Below, in pieces: positions 34,351 through 46,338 of a DNA stretch of 64,000 bases. The stretch spans positions 1,102,501 through 1,166,500 of the forward strand of contig NC_092486.1 in assembly GCF_047495875.1 (NCBI RefSeq), in the 5' to 3' direction. Source of the DNA: Pithys albifrons albifrons (taxonomy: Eukaryota; Chordata; Aves; Passeriformes; Thamnophilidae). The notes below the pieces were generated by a model. It did no database searches. It was not told the DNA's origin and was given only the letters and a program-made list of their open reading frames with translations. The translations under genes and the position numbers were made by a program. Within the stretch, counting starts at the first letter, position 1. Each line of letters starts with the position of its first letter.

Positions 34351-35536
34351 ATGTTCTTTTCCTCTGCACTGCAGATTTTTCATTTTCTCCCAAGGGTTCT
34401 TGCTGGTTCTAAGCTGTGCTTGGAATGTTCTCCTCCTTGCTGCCCCTGCTCCCTGTTTTTGCAGGATGAACAGGCTGTTCAACAGCTGCAGCTGCTGCTC
34501 CTGCCCAGGAGGTGTCCAGGTAACTGCTGCAAACAGCCCCCAGCTCAGGGACAGGCACAGCAATAACTCCAGTCACTGGCACCCATGGGAGACACCTGGA
34601 GCACCCACACCAGGAAGCAAAGGAGCTCCCAGGGACCATGAGCTGGGCACTCATTCGTTCCTTCCCCACCCAAACACATGAAGCAAAACAAACAAACGAA
34701 CTCAGCCTGTTGAGCAAAGCAAGTAAAAATAGAACTGCCTGTCCTTGAGGAAAGGCAGAAATAAAAAGGATGCTTTGGAATGTGTTTGTTTGGAGAGCTC
34801 AACGTGCCCTGACCAAATTCTCAGCATTCCTGTGGGACAGACATTATTACCACTGGAGAAGGGAAGGAGATGGAACTGGAGCTGCTCCGCTTCCCACAGG
34901 AGAGGGGCTGAGCTGGCAGGAGGGCCCAGCTCTGCACCACAGCCCCACTCCCTGCAGGAAGCACATGCTCCTATTCCAAGGGCTCTCCAAGGAGCACAGG
35001 GGTTTCCTGCCCTGCTCCCAGCAAGCCAGGCCCAGGATGGAGCTCTCAGGGTTCAAATGACTGCAGGGGCAGCTTTAAGATTCAAAATTTCAGGACTAAA
35101 CCACCATTTCTCTCCAGCTTTAATTGCAGAGATGCAAAGTGCCCCCTTGGGAAGGTCTCCCCTGAAGTAACTGCTGAGAACTGAAGTAACCACAGCAGCA
35201 GCTTTAACAGTCAAGACTTCAGGACTAAACCATTGTCTCTCTGCATCTTTAATTCCAGATGTGCCAAATGAAGGCCACCACTGAGCATTTGCTCACTTAT
35301 TTACTAAGAGCAGCATAAAACACTAAATCCTGAAGTGAATCTGACAAATGCAGGAGCAGAAAACTCAAGCAGAGCATTATCAGCACAGTGACCTCAGAGG
35401 AACCCTCTGAACATTCTCCCAACACCTGGGAGTGGGCAAGAACCAAATTATCACACACACAAACTGGACAGAAAATCCTAAACAGGCTCTAGAAGTTCCA
35501 GAGGAGCATTTCCACGTGGTGTGGAACACAACATAC
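34351..35536. other. Intron 3, no gene seen
   Basis: Single-copy intron sequence up to the donor of exon 3. A diverged local duplication (TTCAGGACTAAACCA at about 35089 and 35219) is present. Confidence 0.55.
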
Positions 35537-35653
35537 CTGTAGGCCCAAAAATATGCAGAGGTACCAGGGAGGAACATCTTCAATGGTGTAAATCATGTCA
35601 GTCCTCTGGGCATCCAAACTGCCACTGCTGTCCAGGGTCTCTGCCAGGGAGCT
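35537..35653 (-). CDS. SLC23A2: SLC23A2 coding exon 3 (start of TM1)
   Basis: Encodes 39 codons, [19 protein letters not shown]... to ...[10 protein letters not shown] (residues 69-107), ending inside TM1. The final Q is the first half of the family's QH motif, completed by the first codon of exon 4. Acceptor CTCCCCCCAG, donor CTACAG|GTATGT, phase 0 at both ends. The surrounding intron is mostly single-copy. Confidence 0.96.
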
Positions 35654-36589
35654 CTGGGGGGAGAACACACAAGGCAGTTGCTGCTGGGCATGAAGGAAGT
35701 CAGTGTGAGCTGCCAGGTACTCCCAGGCTGGCACAACACTCCCAGAAAATGCTGATATGGGATATTTTTAAAGCCTTTTATCTCTGACGAGCTCAGCTCT
35801 GGGTCCTGAATCTGCACTGAACATGTTCCCTTCTGTCAGCCACTCCCTGCTTATTGATTGATTGATAATTGATAATTTATGACAGAACTGATCTGGCACA
35901 GCCAAAAGGTGCCTAAAAATTGGATAATTGTGACCAGGCTATTAAAAAACCTCCAACAAACCAAAACTGCAAAACCAAACAAAAAAAGAAATTAGGCAAG
36001 AATTGGAATAAGAATTTGAATAAGTAGAAGAGCCAACAGTGGCTGTTCCTAAAGCAGAAGGGCTGCCCTTGCATAAGAGACCAAGATTACAGGGAGAAGA
36101 ATTCCTCATTATGGTAATTGCTTCCCCACTTTATTCTTAGTCAGTTCCATCTTGGTTAACCTTTTTTAGCCCAAGGATTTATTACTTTTGCTTCCACCCC
36201 ACATTTGAGCAGTCAAGAAAAATGCTAATTAGTACAACCAAATACATCCCTGGACAATTTGTGTCAGGCTTCCCACAGGAATTTGAATTCAAGTGGGACC
36301 TCACTCTGCCCCACCACGTCTCCCCAGACCACTGACCACACTTATTCACACATCAGCATCCCCGTGGAGCTCCCACTAAACCCAGATCCAGCTCCACCTT
36401 CACAACCAGAGTTTCCTTCCAACTCTCCTGTTTGGAAATTCCTGAGCACAAAACCACTCACTGCTCCAAAGCCCCAGCACCACCACAAAAGCAGGAGGAA
36501 GTATCAGGTTTTATCATTCCAGATCAAGTAACCAGAAATCTCCTTTCATAAGCTCTGTGGTGCCCTGACCCACAGCAGGACACCAGGAG
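35654..36589. other. Intron 2, no gene seen
   Basis: AT-rich single-copy sequence with no supported feature. Confidence 0.6.
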
Positions 36590-37045
36590 CCCACGTGAAG
36601 GTGCCTCACCCAAGGACTGGGAGCTCTGCCAGCCCCAGGACTGCCCCACATGGTCTCCCCTTCTCCAAACATCCCAACATGGTGCACTGACCCACAGCAG
36701 GACACCAGGAGCCCACGTGAAGGTGCTTCACCCAAGGACTGGGAGCTCTGCCAGCTCCAGGACTGCCCCACATGGTCTCCCCTTCTCCAAACATCCCAAC
36801 ATGGTGCCCTGACCCACAGCAGGACACCAGGAGCCCACATGAAGGTGCTTCACCCAAGGACTGGGAGCTCTGCCAGCCCCGGGACTGCCCCACATGGTCT
36901 CCCCTTCTCCAAACATCCCAACATGGTGCCCTGACCCACAGCAGGACACCAGGAGCCCACGTGAAGGTGCCTCACCCAAGGACTGGGAGCTCTGCCAGCC
37001 CTGGGACTGCCCCACATGGTCTCCCCTTCTCCAAACATCCCAACA
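36590..37045. repeat. Tandem repeat with exact 122-bp period
   Basis: CATGGTCTCCCCTTCTCC recurs at 36649, 36771, 36893 and 37015, spaced exactly 122 bases, with only a few substitutions between units. This indicates recent expansion without length change. Intron 2. Confidence 0.97.
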
Positions 37046-37097
37046 TACCCACAGCTCATACTGGGTAATCCCCACTGGGTATCACCCACTGGGCCAG

Positions 37098-37483
37098 TGT
37101 CCTGGTTCAGCAGGTGGGCCCAGTTTGTCCCAGTGTGGGGGTGACCAAAGCTGGGCATTCCAAACCCTCTGGGCCATTGCCCAGCAACTGTTCCCAAGGG
37201 CCCATTGGCAGCAGCTGCCCAGGGCACAGCTGAGCCCTCAGGCTGGGAGCTGGCTGGGAAAGAAGCCTGGCAGAGGAGCTGGGAGAACTGCCCTGCAGGG
37301 ACTCCTTGGCACCTCCACACCCACCTGAGGGCTCAGCTCTGCTCAGGGGCCAGCAACGAGTCCAAAACCCCCCTGAGTGCCAGAGTCAGATCCCCCAGTT
37401 ATAGAAGGTCATGGATCTTCTAACAGGAGAATTTCCAACTCCAAGGTCATGGCAATGTCTGTCCTACTGAACCAACCAGGACA
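37098..37483 (+). mobile_element. Diverged relative of the solo LTR family
   Basis: The first ~70 bases (TGTCCTGGTTCAGCAGGTGG and GTGTGGGGGTGACCAAAGCT) match the start of the LTRs at 4822 and 46339. It ends CTGAACCAACCAGGACA, making an imperfect terminal inverted repeat with the start. No clear target duplication was seen. An old LTR is most likely; a DNA transposon with inverted ends is the alternative. Confidence 0.5.
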
Positions 37484-38384
37484 CTCCTCATTCCTTCCAA
37501 GGCCACACTTGGATGTCTTTGGAAGAGGCAACTCTCACCTTGGCTAACCCTTGAGCAGCCCAAGGCTGAACAAGGAGGGATTGGGAGCTCAGTTTTGGCC
37601 ACCCCAGAACTCCCTGGGGAGTCACTGGCCCTTTGGTATCTCCAGCTTGTGCCTGCTGGTCTAACCCTGACTCAGAGCTGGTGCTGCCAAGTGTGCCAAG
37701 GGCACTGCTGGGAATGGGCTGCAGCTCCCTGGACAAGATACTGATCACAGAGTAATTCCACCTTTAATTATTTTTAACTGACCAAAGGTGGAACACGCTG
37801 TGCTTTTTTATTTCCTCATGTTTCTGGGAAGTATAAACAGAGAGAATGAGACAGAGAGGTGGAGAAAATGCTGGAGGGAAAGAAGAAACCTGACAACAAA
37901 GCCACTACAAAATTCCAAAAAACAAACTCCAGCAGTGCAAGGCAAAGGATCTGATGTCAAGGATTTGTGGAAAAGACCAAAAGAAAAGGGATGAACTGTG
38001 GGGAGCCTTTAGAGAAATACCTGAAATGAAGAATCCCCAGCTGAGGAACCTGGGCCAGTGGGAGGTGTGGAACTGGATGGGGTTTAAGGTCCCATCCACC
38101 CCAAACCATTCCAGGATTTTATTAAGCACCAACCAACCCCACAGGGATTGTTTTCCAGGGATGCACCAACAGTGAGTTCTGCTCTGGGCTCCCAGTTTGT
38201 TGTCTCAGCCAACAGTCACTGAGGGCCAATGTGAGCACTGGGCAGGGATTAAGGACATTTCAGGCCTCTTTCTAAAAGCTTTTTATAACATACAGATGTA
38301 CCAAAGGCCTTTGAAAAGGTTTCTTGTTGGCTCTTTGGGTGAATGGTCTCTCAAGAGCAATGGGAAGGCAAGAACAAACAGAGA
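37484..38384. other. Intron 2, no gene seen
   Basis: No repeat or coding segment recognised. Confidence 0.55.
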
Positions 38385-38570
38385 ATCATGGAATGGTTTG
38401 GGATGGAGGGACCTCAAAGCCCATCCAGTGCCATCCCTGCCCTGGGCAGGGACATCTCCTACTGTCCCAGGGTGCTCCAGCCTGGCCTTGGACACTCCCA
38501 GAGATGGAGCAGCCACAGCTTCTCTGGGCACCCTGTGCCAGGAACTCCCCACCCTGCTCATTCCCTGTGA
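38385..38570 (-). mobile_element. CR1 3' fragment, minus orientation
   Basis: ATCATGGAATGGTTTGGGAT at the start, then GGGCAGGGACATCTCCTACT and CAGCCACAGCTTCTCTGGGC. Confidence 0.85.
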
Positions 38571-39966
38571 GCCACAGCAAAGCTTTAACTCGGGTACATT
38601 TGGTTGTTCAGAAGCTCATGGTCTCCTCAGGGTGAATTATTCTCCATCACCTGCAGTTCTGACCACATGGATCAACTGGAAGGAAGAAAAAACACACATG
38701 TGGCAAACCCAGGCCATGCAGACATGGCTCAGTGTCTGGAGATCCCTTATCTTGGTTGCACAACCCCAACCCAACACCTTTGGCTCAAGGTTTTATCAGA
38801 TTGTGTCTCTCCACTCTAGTCCAGGCACGCTCAGCCATCACACCCAGGCAGGGCAGCAGTGGCCAGAACTGTCCATCACACACCAGCATGACCAGGGTGG
38901 ATGTCTGGGACACACCAAGGCACATCCTGCCACTCACAACATTCCTCTGAAATGCAGCCCCCTCAAGACCTCTGGCACAACCATCTGTTCTGGGGGCATT
39001 TTAAATCTGAAATTCAGAAGTGACTTTTGGTGTCTGAGCTGGAAAAGCTCAACTGCAGCCCCTGGCACTGGCAGTGCCCCAGGAGAAGCTCCAGCCTCAC
39101 ACACATGAGCACTGTGGGGCTCTTGCCTGGCACCAGGAGAGCTCTGCTCTTCTTTCAAGGGGCGCACTTGGAAAATCTGGTCAAGTTGAGGCTTCTCAGA
39201 GAGAGACAAAGCTCCAGCACAAACCCAGTCTGATTAAACATTTCAGAAGGTGCTGTTTAAATTCACCATAATCCTTGTCCTTATTTTAAACAAAAGCTGA
39301 GACTCAAACCATCTCAGCTGGCAGGATTATTACTGAACAGGCTTAGGGAATGATGGAATGGAGTAAAAAGCTGGAAAAATCACAACCAAAGTGGAGTCCT
39401 TTGAGGCCTCAACTGGTCTTCCTGAACAGATAAAAGAGTCACAGGAAAAATGTTTTAAGGTTTTTATGACTTGAAGTTCATCCATAAAGCTGCCACTCAA
39501 TAAGCAGTTCCTAGGTAGAAAAATGACTAGAAAAATTAATCTTCTGAGGTTGGAGCTTGGAAGAAGTTGGGAAGGAGGGTGGGAAAGATCCCCCTCTGGA
39601 GGTGCTCACACCCCCAGTGTCCCTGGCTGAATGCAGAGCTGGCTGTGGAGACCAGTGGCTGTTCCAAGGAGACCCTGCAAAAGGCAGTGGGAATGAGGGA
39701 ACCAACACCTTGCATCTTGTGAGTTCTGGTGCCAGGGCAGAGGGCACCAAGTGCTGCTGACACTGCCTGAGTCATGCCCTGTGTTCTGCAAGCCCAGTGT
39801 GTGCCCAGGGCAGTCACGAGGCAGTGCTGCCCCGAGCCCAGCTGAGCCTCTGAGTCAGCCCTGTCTGCTGAGACAGGAAACCACAGCCTGTGGCACTGGG
39901 GTGGGCAGGGATGGGCTCCAGGAGCAGGAATGAGCCCTCACCTGCAGGGGAGGCACCACCACCCAC
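38571..39966. other. Intron 2, no gene seen
   Basis: Single-copy sequence leading to exon 2's donor. Nothing else is supported. Confidence 0.6.
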
Positions 39967-40065
39967 CTTCTCTGCTATGCCATTCTCTGTGGTGTAGATG
40001 GCCATCAACTCCGTGTCCTCGGTGTCCTGGTCACCACTGGACGTCGCTCCACCGTTTATCACAAC
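39967..40065 (-). CDS. SLC23A2: SLC23A2 coding exon 2
   Basis: Encodes 33 codons, [20 protein letters not shown]... to ...GIAEK, the acidic cytoplasmic segment before TM1 (residues 36-68). Acceptor is TTTTTCAG and donor GAAG|GTGGGT. Phase 0 at both ends. The sequence aligns without gaps to the vertebrate SVCT2 N-terminal region. A 20-bp minisatellite begins about 180 bases upstream of its acceptor. Confidence 0.95.
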
Positions 40066-40244
40066 CTGAAAAACACAACAACAAACTCACACAAGGCCTA
40101 AAAATGAGCATCTTCTCTGCAAGCACAGCTCCTGCAACTCAGCTTTCCCCTGGGCACCTGACACCTGCCTGGGACACTCTGTCAGAACACAGGATGAGCA
40201 CAGCAAGGCATCATTTCTGTAACAGCAGGTCTGGGGATGGAGAC

Positions 40245-41520
40245 AGGAGTGAAAGACACCACATGGAGCTCTGAGACATCACACAGAGCTCCTCAGAGAC
40301 ATCACACAGAGCTCCTCATGGTATCACAGAGCTCCTCAAGGTATCACAGAGCTCCTCATGGTATCACAGAGCTCCTCATGGTATCACAGAGCTCCTCATG
40401 GTATCACAGAGCTCCTCAAAGGTATCACAGAGCTCCTCAAAGGTATCACAGAGCTCCTCATGGTATCACAGAGCTCCTCAAAGGTATCACAGAGCTCCTC
40501 AGAGACATCACACAGAGCTCCTCAAGGTATCACAGAGCTCCTCATGGTATCACAGAGCTCCTCAAGGTATCATAGAGCTCCTCAAAGGTATCACAGAGCT
40601 CCTCATGGTATCACAGAGCTCCTCAAGGTATCATAGAGCTCCTCAGAGACATCACACAGAGCTCCTCATGGTATCACAGAGCTCCTCATGGTATCACAGA
40701 GCTCCTCATGGTATCACAGAGCTCCTCATGGTATCACAGAGCTCCTCATGGTATCACAGAGCTCCTCAAGGTATCACAGAGCTCCTCAAAGGTATCACAG
40801 AGCTCCTCATGGTATCACAGAGCTCCTCAAAGGTATCACAGAGCTCCTCATGGTATCACAGAGCTCCTCATGGTATCACAGAGCTCCTCATGGTATCACA
40901 GAGCTCCTCATGGTATCACAGAGCTCCTCAAGGTATCACAGAGCTCCTCATGGTATCACAGAGCTCCTCAAAGGTATCACAGAGCTCCTCAAAGGTATCA
41001 CAGAGCTCAGGGTATCACAGAGCTCCTCAGAGACATCACACAGAGCTCCTCAAGGTATCACAGAGCTCCTCAAGGTATCACAGAGCTCCTCAAAGGTATC
41101 ACAGAGCTCCTCATGGTATCACAGAGCTCCTCAAAGGCATCACAGAGCTCCTCAGAGACATCACACAGAGCTCCTCATGGTATCACAGAGCTCCTCAAGG
41201 TATCACAGAGCTCCTCAAAGGTATCACAGAGCTCCTCATGGTATCACAGAGCTCCTCAAAGGTATCACAGAGCTCCTCATGGTATCACAGAGCTCCTCAT
41301 GGTATCACAGAGCTCCTCATGGTATCACAGAGCTCCTCATGGTATCACAGAGCTCCTCAAGGTATCACAGAGCTCCTCATGGTATCACAGAGCTCCTCAA
41401 AGGTATCACAGAGCTCCTCATGGTATCACAGAGCTCCTCAAAGGCATCACAGAGCTCCTCAAAGGCATCACAGAGCTCCTCAAAGGTACCACAGAGCTCC
41501 TCAAAGACATCACACAAGGC
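40245..41520. repeat. 20-bp minisatellite (GGTATCACAGAGCTCCTCAT)
   Basis: About 60 units of GGTATCACAGAGCTCCTCAT or ...CTCAA, with a minor GACATCACACAGAGCTCCTC variant that marks repeated sub-blocks. Blocks near 40690-41040 and 41170-41420 repeat the same order of variants, so the array grew by multi-unit duplication. It is stop-free in all three plus frames, explaining the long SSS/HRAP reading frames there. Intron 1. Confidence 0.97.
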
Positions 41521-41714
41521 TCCTGAAAGCCTGGGCAGTGCCAGCTGGGGTGGCAGGACCCAGCAGCAGACCAGTTGGAAGAGTTCTCAGGAGGTGACAT
41601 GTACAACGAAAGGATCCAACAGAAAATCTGAGTAAGCAGAAGACAAAGAAATAATTCTTTGTTGTTGTGTTTTACTCCAAGTGGAGCAACTCAGGACATG
41701 CTGGTTGGCAGGGG

Positions 41715-42850
41715 CTGAATGTCAGTCCAGGTGTGCCCAGGTAGGGCAGTGCCTGTCCCTGTGCTGGCACTGCTGAGGCCTCACCTCAAGTCCTGGGTCG
41801 AGTTTTGGGCTCCTCATGGCAAGAGAAACACGGAGGGGCTGGATGTCCAGGGCAGGGAACGGAGGTGGGAAGGGGCTGGAGCAGCAGGAGGGGCTGAGGG
41901 AGCTGGGGGGCTCAGCTGGAGAAAAGGAGGCTCAGGGGGAACCTCCTCCCTCTTCCCAACCCCCTGCCAGGAGGGATGAGCTGGGGAGGGTCAGGCTCTG
42001 CTCCAGGAACAGGGACAGGATGAGAGGGAACAGCCTCAGGCTGGGCCAGGGCAGGGGCAGGGGGATATTGGGATCATCTCTTCACTGGCACAGTGGTTAA
42101 CTCTGGCACTGTGGTTAACTCTGGCACTGTGGGTTAACTCTGGCACAGTGGGTTAACTCTGGCACAGTGGTTAACTCTGGCACTGTGGGTTAACTCTGGC
42201 ACTGTGGTTAACTCTGGCACTGTGGGTTAACTCTGGCACTGTGGGTTAACTCTGGCACTGTGGTTAACTCTGGCACTGTGGGTTAACTCTGGCACTGTGG
42301 GTTAACTCTGGCACAGTGGGTTAACTCTGGCACTGTGGGTTAACTCTGGCACTGTGGGTTAACTCTGGCACTGTGGTTAACTCTGGCACTGTGGGTTAAC
42401 TCTGGCACTGTAGGTTAACTCTGGCACTGTGGTTAACTGGCACTGTGGTTAAACTCTGGCACTGTGGGTTAACTCTGGCACAGTGGGTTAACTCTGGCAC
42501 AGTGGGTTAACCCTGGCACTGTGGGTTAACCCTGGCACTGTGGGTTAACTCTGGCACTGTGGGTTAACTCTGGCACTGTGGGTTAACTCTGGCACTGGAG
42601 TTAACTCTGGCACTGTGGGTTAACTCTGGCACTGTGGTTAACTGGCACTGTGGTTAACTCTGGCACAGGCTGCCCATGGAGATGGTGGAGTCCCCATCCC
42701 TGGGAGGGTTCAAAAACCCAGCAGACTTTCTGTCGTGGCTTAGTGGACATGGTGGGATTTTAGTGGACATGGTGGGTCAAATGTTGGGCTTCATCACCTT
42801 GGGATTCTTTTCCAACCTTAGTGACTCCCTGATTGCACAGCAGGGGTTGG
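41715..42850 (+). mobile_element. CR1 element split by an internal minisatellite
   Basis: Plus-oriented CR1 phrases run from about 41715 to 42075 (GGCTGAGGGAGCTGGGGGGC and AGGCTCAGGGGGAACCTCCT). They resume at 42666 with GGCTGCCCATGGAGATGGTG and CCCATCCCTGGGAGGGTTCA, ending near TTCCAACCTTAGTGACTCCC. The gap is filled by the 42085-42665 array. Confidence 0.8.
42085..42665. repeat. 19-20 bp minisatellite inside CR1
   Basis: About 30 units of GGGTTAACTCTGGCACTGT with GT/AG and one-base length variants. It expands within the CR1 copy, just before the sequence CACAGGCTGCCCATGG. Confidence 0.97.
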
Positions 42851-42999
42851 TGCTCTAATTGCTCTGCCCTGCAGGGCCTGGGGTGATGCCCATCCTGGGC
42901 TCAGCAGGGCTTGAACAACCACACCCCTCGTGTTTACACACAAAACACCACTGGTGGCTGAAGAGGTTTGTTACCAAGTGCTTGTGGAAACACAGGGGT

Positions 43000-43925
43000 T
43001 GTACAACAGGGTGAGAACATCACTGAGGTTCACACCAGCCTGACCCTGCAGGGCTGGGGTTGTACAACAGGGTGAGAACATCACTGATGGTTCACACCAG
43101 CCTGACCCTGCAGGGCTGGGGTTGTACAACACCATGAGAACATCACTGATGGTTCACACCATCTTGACCCTGCAGGGCTGGGGTTGTAGAACATGGTGAG
43201 AACATCACTGATGGTTCATACTTTGTACAACACCATGAGAACACCACTGATGGTTCACACCAGCCTGACCCTGCAGGGCTGGGGTTGTACAACACCATGA
43301 GAACATCACTGATGGTTCATACTTTGTACAACACCATGAGAACACCACTGATGGTTCATACTTTGTACAACACCATGAGAACACCACTGATGGTTCACAC
43401 CAGCCTGACCATGCAGGGCTGGGGTTGTACAACACCATGAGAACATCGCTGAGGTTCACACCAGTCTGACCCTGCAGGTTGTACAACACCATGAGAACAT
43501 CACTGATGGTTCACACCATCTTGACCCTGCAGGGCTGGGGTTGTACAACCCCATGAGAACATCACTGATGGTTCACACCAGCCTGGCTGTGCAGAGCTGG
43601 GGTTGTACAACACCATGACAACAACACTGAGGTTCACACCATCCTGACCCTGCAGGGCTGGGGTTGTACAACAGGGTGAGAACATCACTGAGGTTCACAC
43701 CTTGTACAACACCATGAGAACATCACTGAGGTTCACACCATCCTGACCCTGCATGTTGTACACCATGAGAACATCACTGAGGTTCACACCATCCTGACCC
43801 TGCATGTTGTACACCATGAGAACATCACTGAGGTTCACACCATCCTGACCCTGCAGGGCTGGGGTTGTACAAGACCATGAGAACATCACGGATGGTTCAC
43901 CCCAGCCTGGCCCTGCAGGGTGCCA
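43000..43925. repeat. ~60-bp minisatellite abutting exon 1
   Basis: Units GTACAACACCATGAGAACAT, CACTGATGGTTCACACCAGC and CTGACCCTGCAGGGCTGGGG, with shortened forms. It ends about 17 bases from the exon 1 donor. The donor itself is not part of the unit. Confidence 0.95.
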
Positions 43926-43937
43926 TGTGGTACTTAC

Positions 43938-44042
43938 AGGCAGGGTGAAGAAGGTGGGATGTTTGGATTCCTCCTCGTACTTGCCCTCTGCAGCACCTCC
44001 TGCCTCCACCGACTTCGAGGTGGTGTTCTTGCCAATCCCCAT
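43938..44042 (-). CDS. SLC23A2: SLC23A2 coding exon 1 (N-terminus)
   Basis: Encodes residues 1-35, [16 protein letters not shown]... to ...FFTLP, the cytoplasmic N-terminal tail. The ATG at 44042-44040 has A at -3 and G at +4 and matches the start of known SVCT2. A further in-frame ATG lies 27 bases upstream (44069) and would add MQVLDILET. The exon's acceptor is unclear; an AG near 44094 is possible. The donor CCT|GTAAGT at 43937 is strong. A 60-bp-unit minisatellite begins about 17 bases into the following intron. Confidence 0.93.
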
Positions 44043-44679
44043 CGTTTCCAGAATGTCCAGGACTTGCATTCAGCACCCCCAGGGATGCTCCTGGGATGAC
44101 AGGCCAGGGACTGAGGGCAGTTCCTTATTTAAACAGCAGCAGCTCCAGGAATCCTCGAGTTCTCAGTAATCCAGCTGGGACATCAGGGCACCGCTGGCAT
44201 CAGTGGATCCTGGGATTGAAGGCAGACATGGAGAGTTTTATTCCCTAAAATCTGGGCACATCCACAGCCTGGGCTCCCTTTCATGCCTGTGACTCACCAG
44301 CTCTCATCAATCCTCCCAGATAATTAACAGATTATCATTTAAAGGTAAGGCTGAAGGTCCTTTAAGTTCTTTCAGAGTGGCAATACTGTGATTTTTCTCT
44401 CATTCTCCTCTTCAATCATTACTGATTGAAACCCTGATTTTATTTCTATTTCACAGCTGTTTCCACTGAACTTTTTGGGACCCAAGTACTGCAGGTATGG
44501 AGAGGTGTGGGACAGCTCAACATCCACGGCAAAAAGGGCTTCTTTAGGGAGCACAAATTTGCAGTTCCCTCTCTATAACTGACTCCTTTCTCTGAAAACA
44601 ACTTATTTTTAAATAAAAAGCATCCAGAAAGCTCAGACCAGATGGACGGGGAAGGACCTGCCTTTCAGTGAGTCTGGCT
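44043..44679. other. 5' flank of coding exon 1 (UTR/intron boundary unresolved)
   Basis: Includes the upstream part of the first coding exon; a CCCAG near 44094-44098 (minus strand) is a possible acceptor. The rest is intron-like sequence without a recognised element. Confidence 0.45.
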
Positions 44680-45375
44680 CAGACAGAACCAGCTCTTTCT
44701 GAACACCCTTATCCAAAACCATCCCTTTCTGCTGAAAACCTTTACCCCAAATCATCCTTTTCTGAACACCCTTACCCAAAATCATCCCTTCCTGAACACC
44801 TTTACCCCAAATGGTCCCTTTCTGAACACCCTTACCCAAAATTATCCCTTTCTGTTGAACACCTATACCCAAAATCATCCCTTTCTGAACACCTTTACCC
44901 AAAATCATCCCTTTCTGAACACCTTTACCCCAAATCATCCTTTTCTGCTCAACACCCTTACCCAAAATCATCCTTTTCTGCTGAACACCTTTACCCCAAA
45001 TCATCCTTTTCTGCTCAACACCCTTACCCAAAATCATCCTTTTCTGCTGAACACCTTTACCCAAAATCATCCCTTTCTGTTGAACACCCTTACCCAAATC
45101 ATCCCTTTCTGAACACCCTTACCAAAATTATCCCTTTCTGTTGAACATCCTTACCCCAAATCACCCCTTTCTGAACATCCTTACCCCAAACCATCCCTTC
45201 CTGAACACCTTTACCCCAAATCACCCCTTTCTCAACACCCTTACCCCAAATCACCCCTTTCTCAACACCCTTACCCCAAATCACCCCTTTCTCAACACCC
45301 TTACCCCAAATAATCCCTTTCTGAACTCCCTTACCCCAAATCCTCCCTTCCTGCTGAACACTCACCCCAAAGCAC
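44680..45375. repeat. ~29-bp minisatellite (CTTACCCCAAATCATCCCTT type)
   Basis: About 24 units of CCTTTCTGAACACCCTTACC plus CCAAATCAT, with an insertion variant CTGCTGAACACC. Runs from 44680 to about 45375, upstream of coding exon 1. Confidence 0.95.
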
Positions 45376-46333
45376 CGCAGCTGTTGCAGGTCATCTCTGC
45401 CTGATGGTGTTGGAGCAACAGCTCCAGGACAAACCGGGGCACGTTAATTGGTTTCACTACTCTTTTGGCACAGACCAGGGAGGATCTCACAGCCCACGAG
45501 TTCTCTGTTGTTTCCCCAGCTGGGTCACTCCAGGCCAGTTCTGGCTCCTTGAATTAGCTCTGCCTGCCCATTATCACCCCCACATTTGCCATTTCCAGCA
45601 CTGAAGGACAGGAATGAACAGATTAAACATAAACTTCCTGCAGGACAGCACAGAAAATTCTGCAGCAAACCAAGTTTTGCAGCCTGTGGTTCCTGAGCCT
45701 CGAACAGCAAACACACCTGCAAACCCCTGCAGAGGGAACCAGCTCAGAGACAGGGGAAAGAACAGGACAGAGGCTGGAAAACGGCCTGTAAAAATCACAG
45801 AAAGGGGAATTTTCTGCAGCCAGAAACACCCTGAAGCAGCAAAGCCACTGCACACAGGGGTGACCTCCAGAGCAAGGGAACAGTGAGGTGTTCAAGGGGA
45901 TCCACAGAGGTGGAAATGCAGCTGAAGGACACCCAAAACCACACAAAGAAATCAGGAGGGTTTGGGTTTGCTTCTTAAACTTCCCTTGCAATGCTGCTCA
46001 GGGAATGGCAGCAGCTCCTGCCCATGGAATTGCAACGATAACTGAACCTGACAAAGCCCCTCCTGCTGGGGACAATTCAGGACAGGACTAATGTCCAACA
46101 CCAGTATTTTAGAGCCTCTTAATTGCTGTTAATTGCCCATTTGCCAGAAATTTCTGGTTACTTGGGGTGAAAGAGAGATTAACCTTTCACAGCAAAGTAA
46201 CTTCTCCAGTGAGAAGATACACCCAGATAGGACAGGCTGTTTGGGCAGCCCTGAAGGCTTAAATAAATCAAGATGGGGTGAAAGGCAGAGCCTGCAGAAA
46301 AGGGTTCACACTTGTTGATTAGTCAGTGTTAAG
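45376..46333. other. Probable 5' intron, no gene seen
   Basis: Single-copy sequence with no supported feature. Confidence 0.55.
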
Positions 46334-46338
46334 GTAAC

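Noticed and set aside
40237..41635. Overlapping plus frames with HRAPQRYHRAP repeats
   Set aside because: A 20-bp repeat with no stops in any plus frame gives the same peptide in all three frames.
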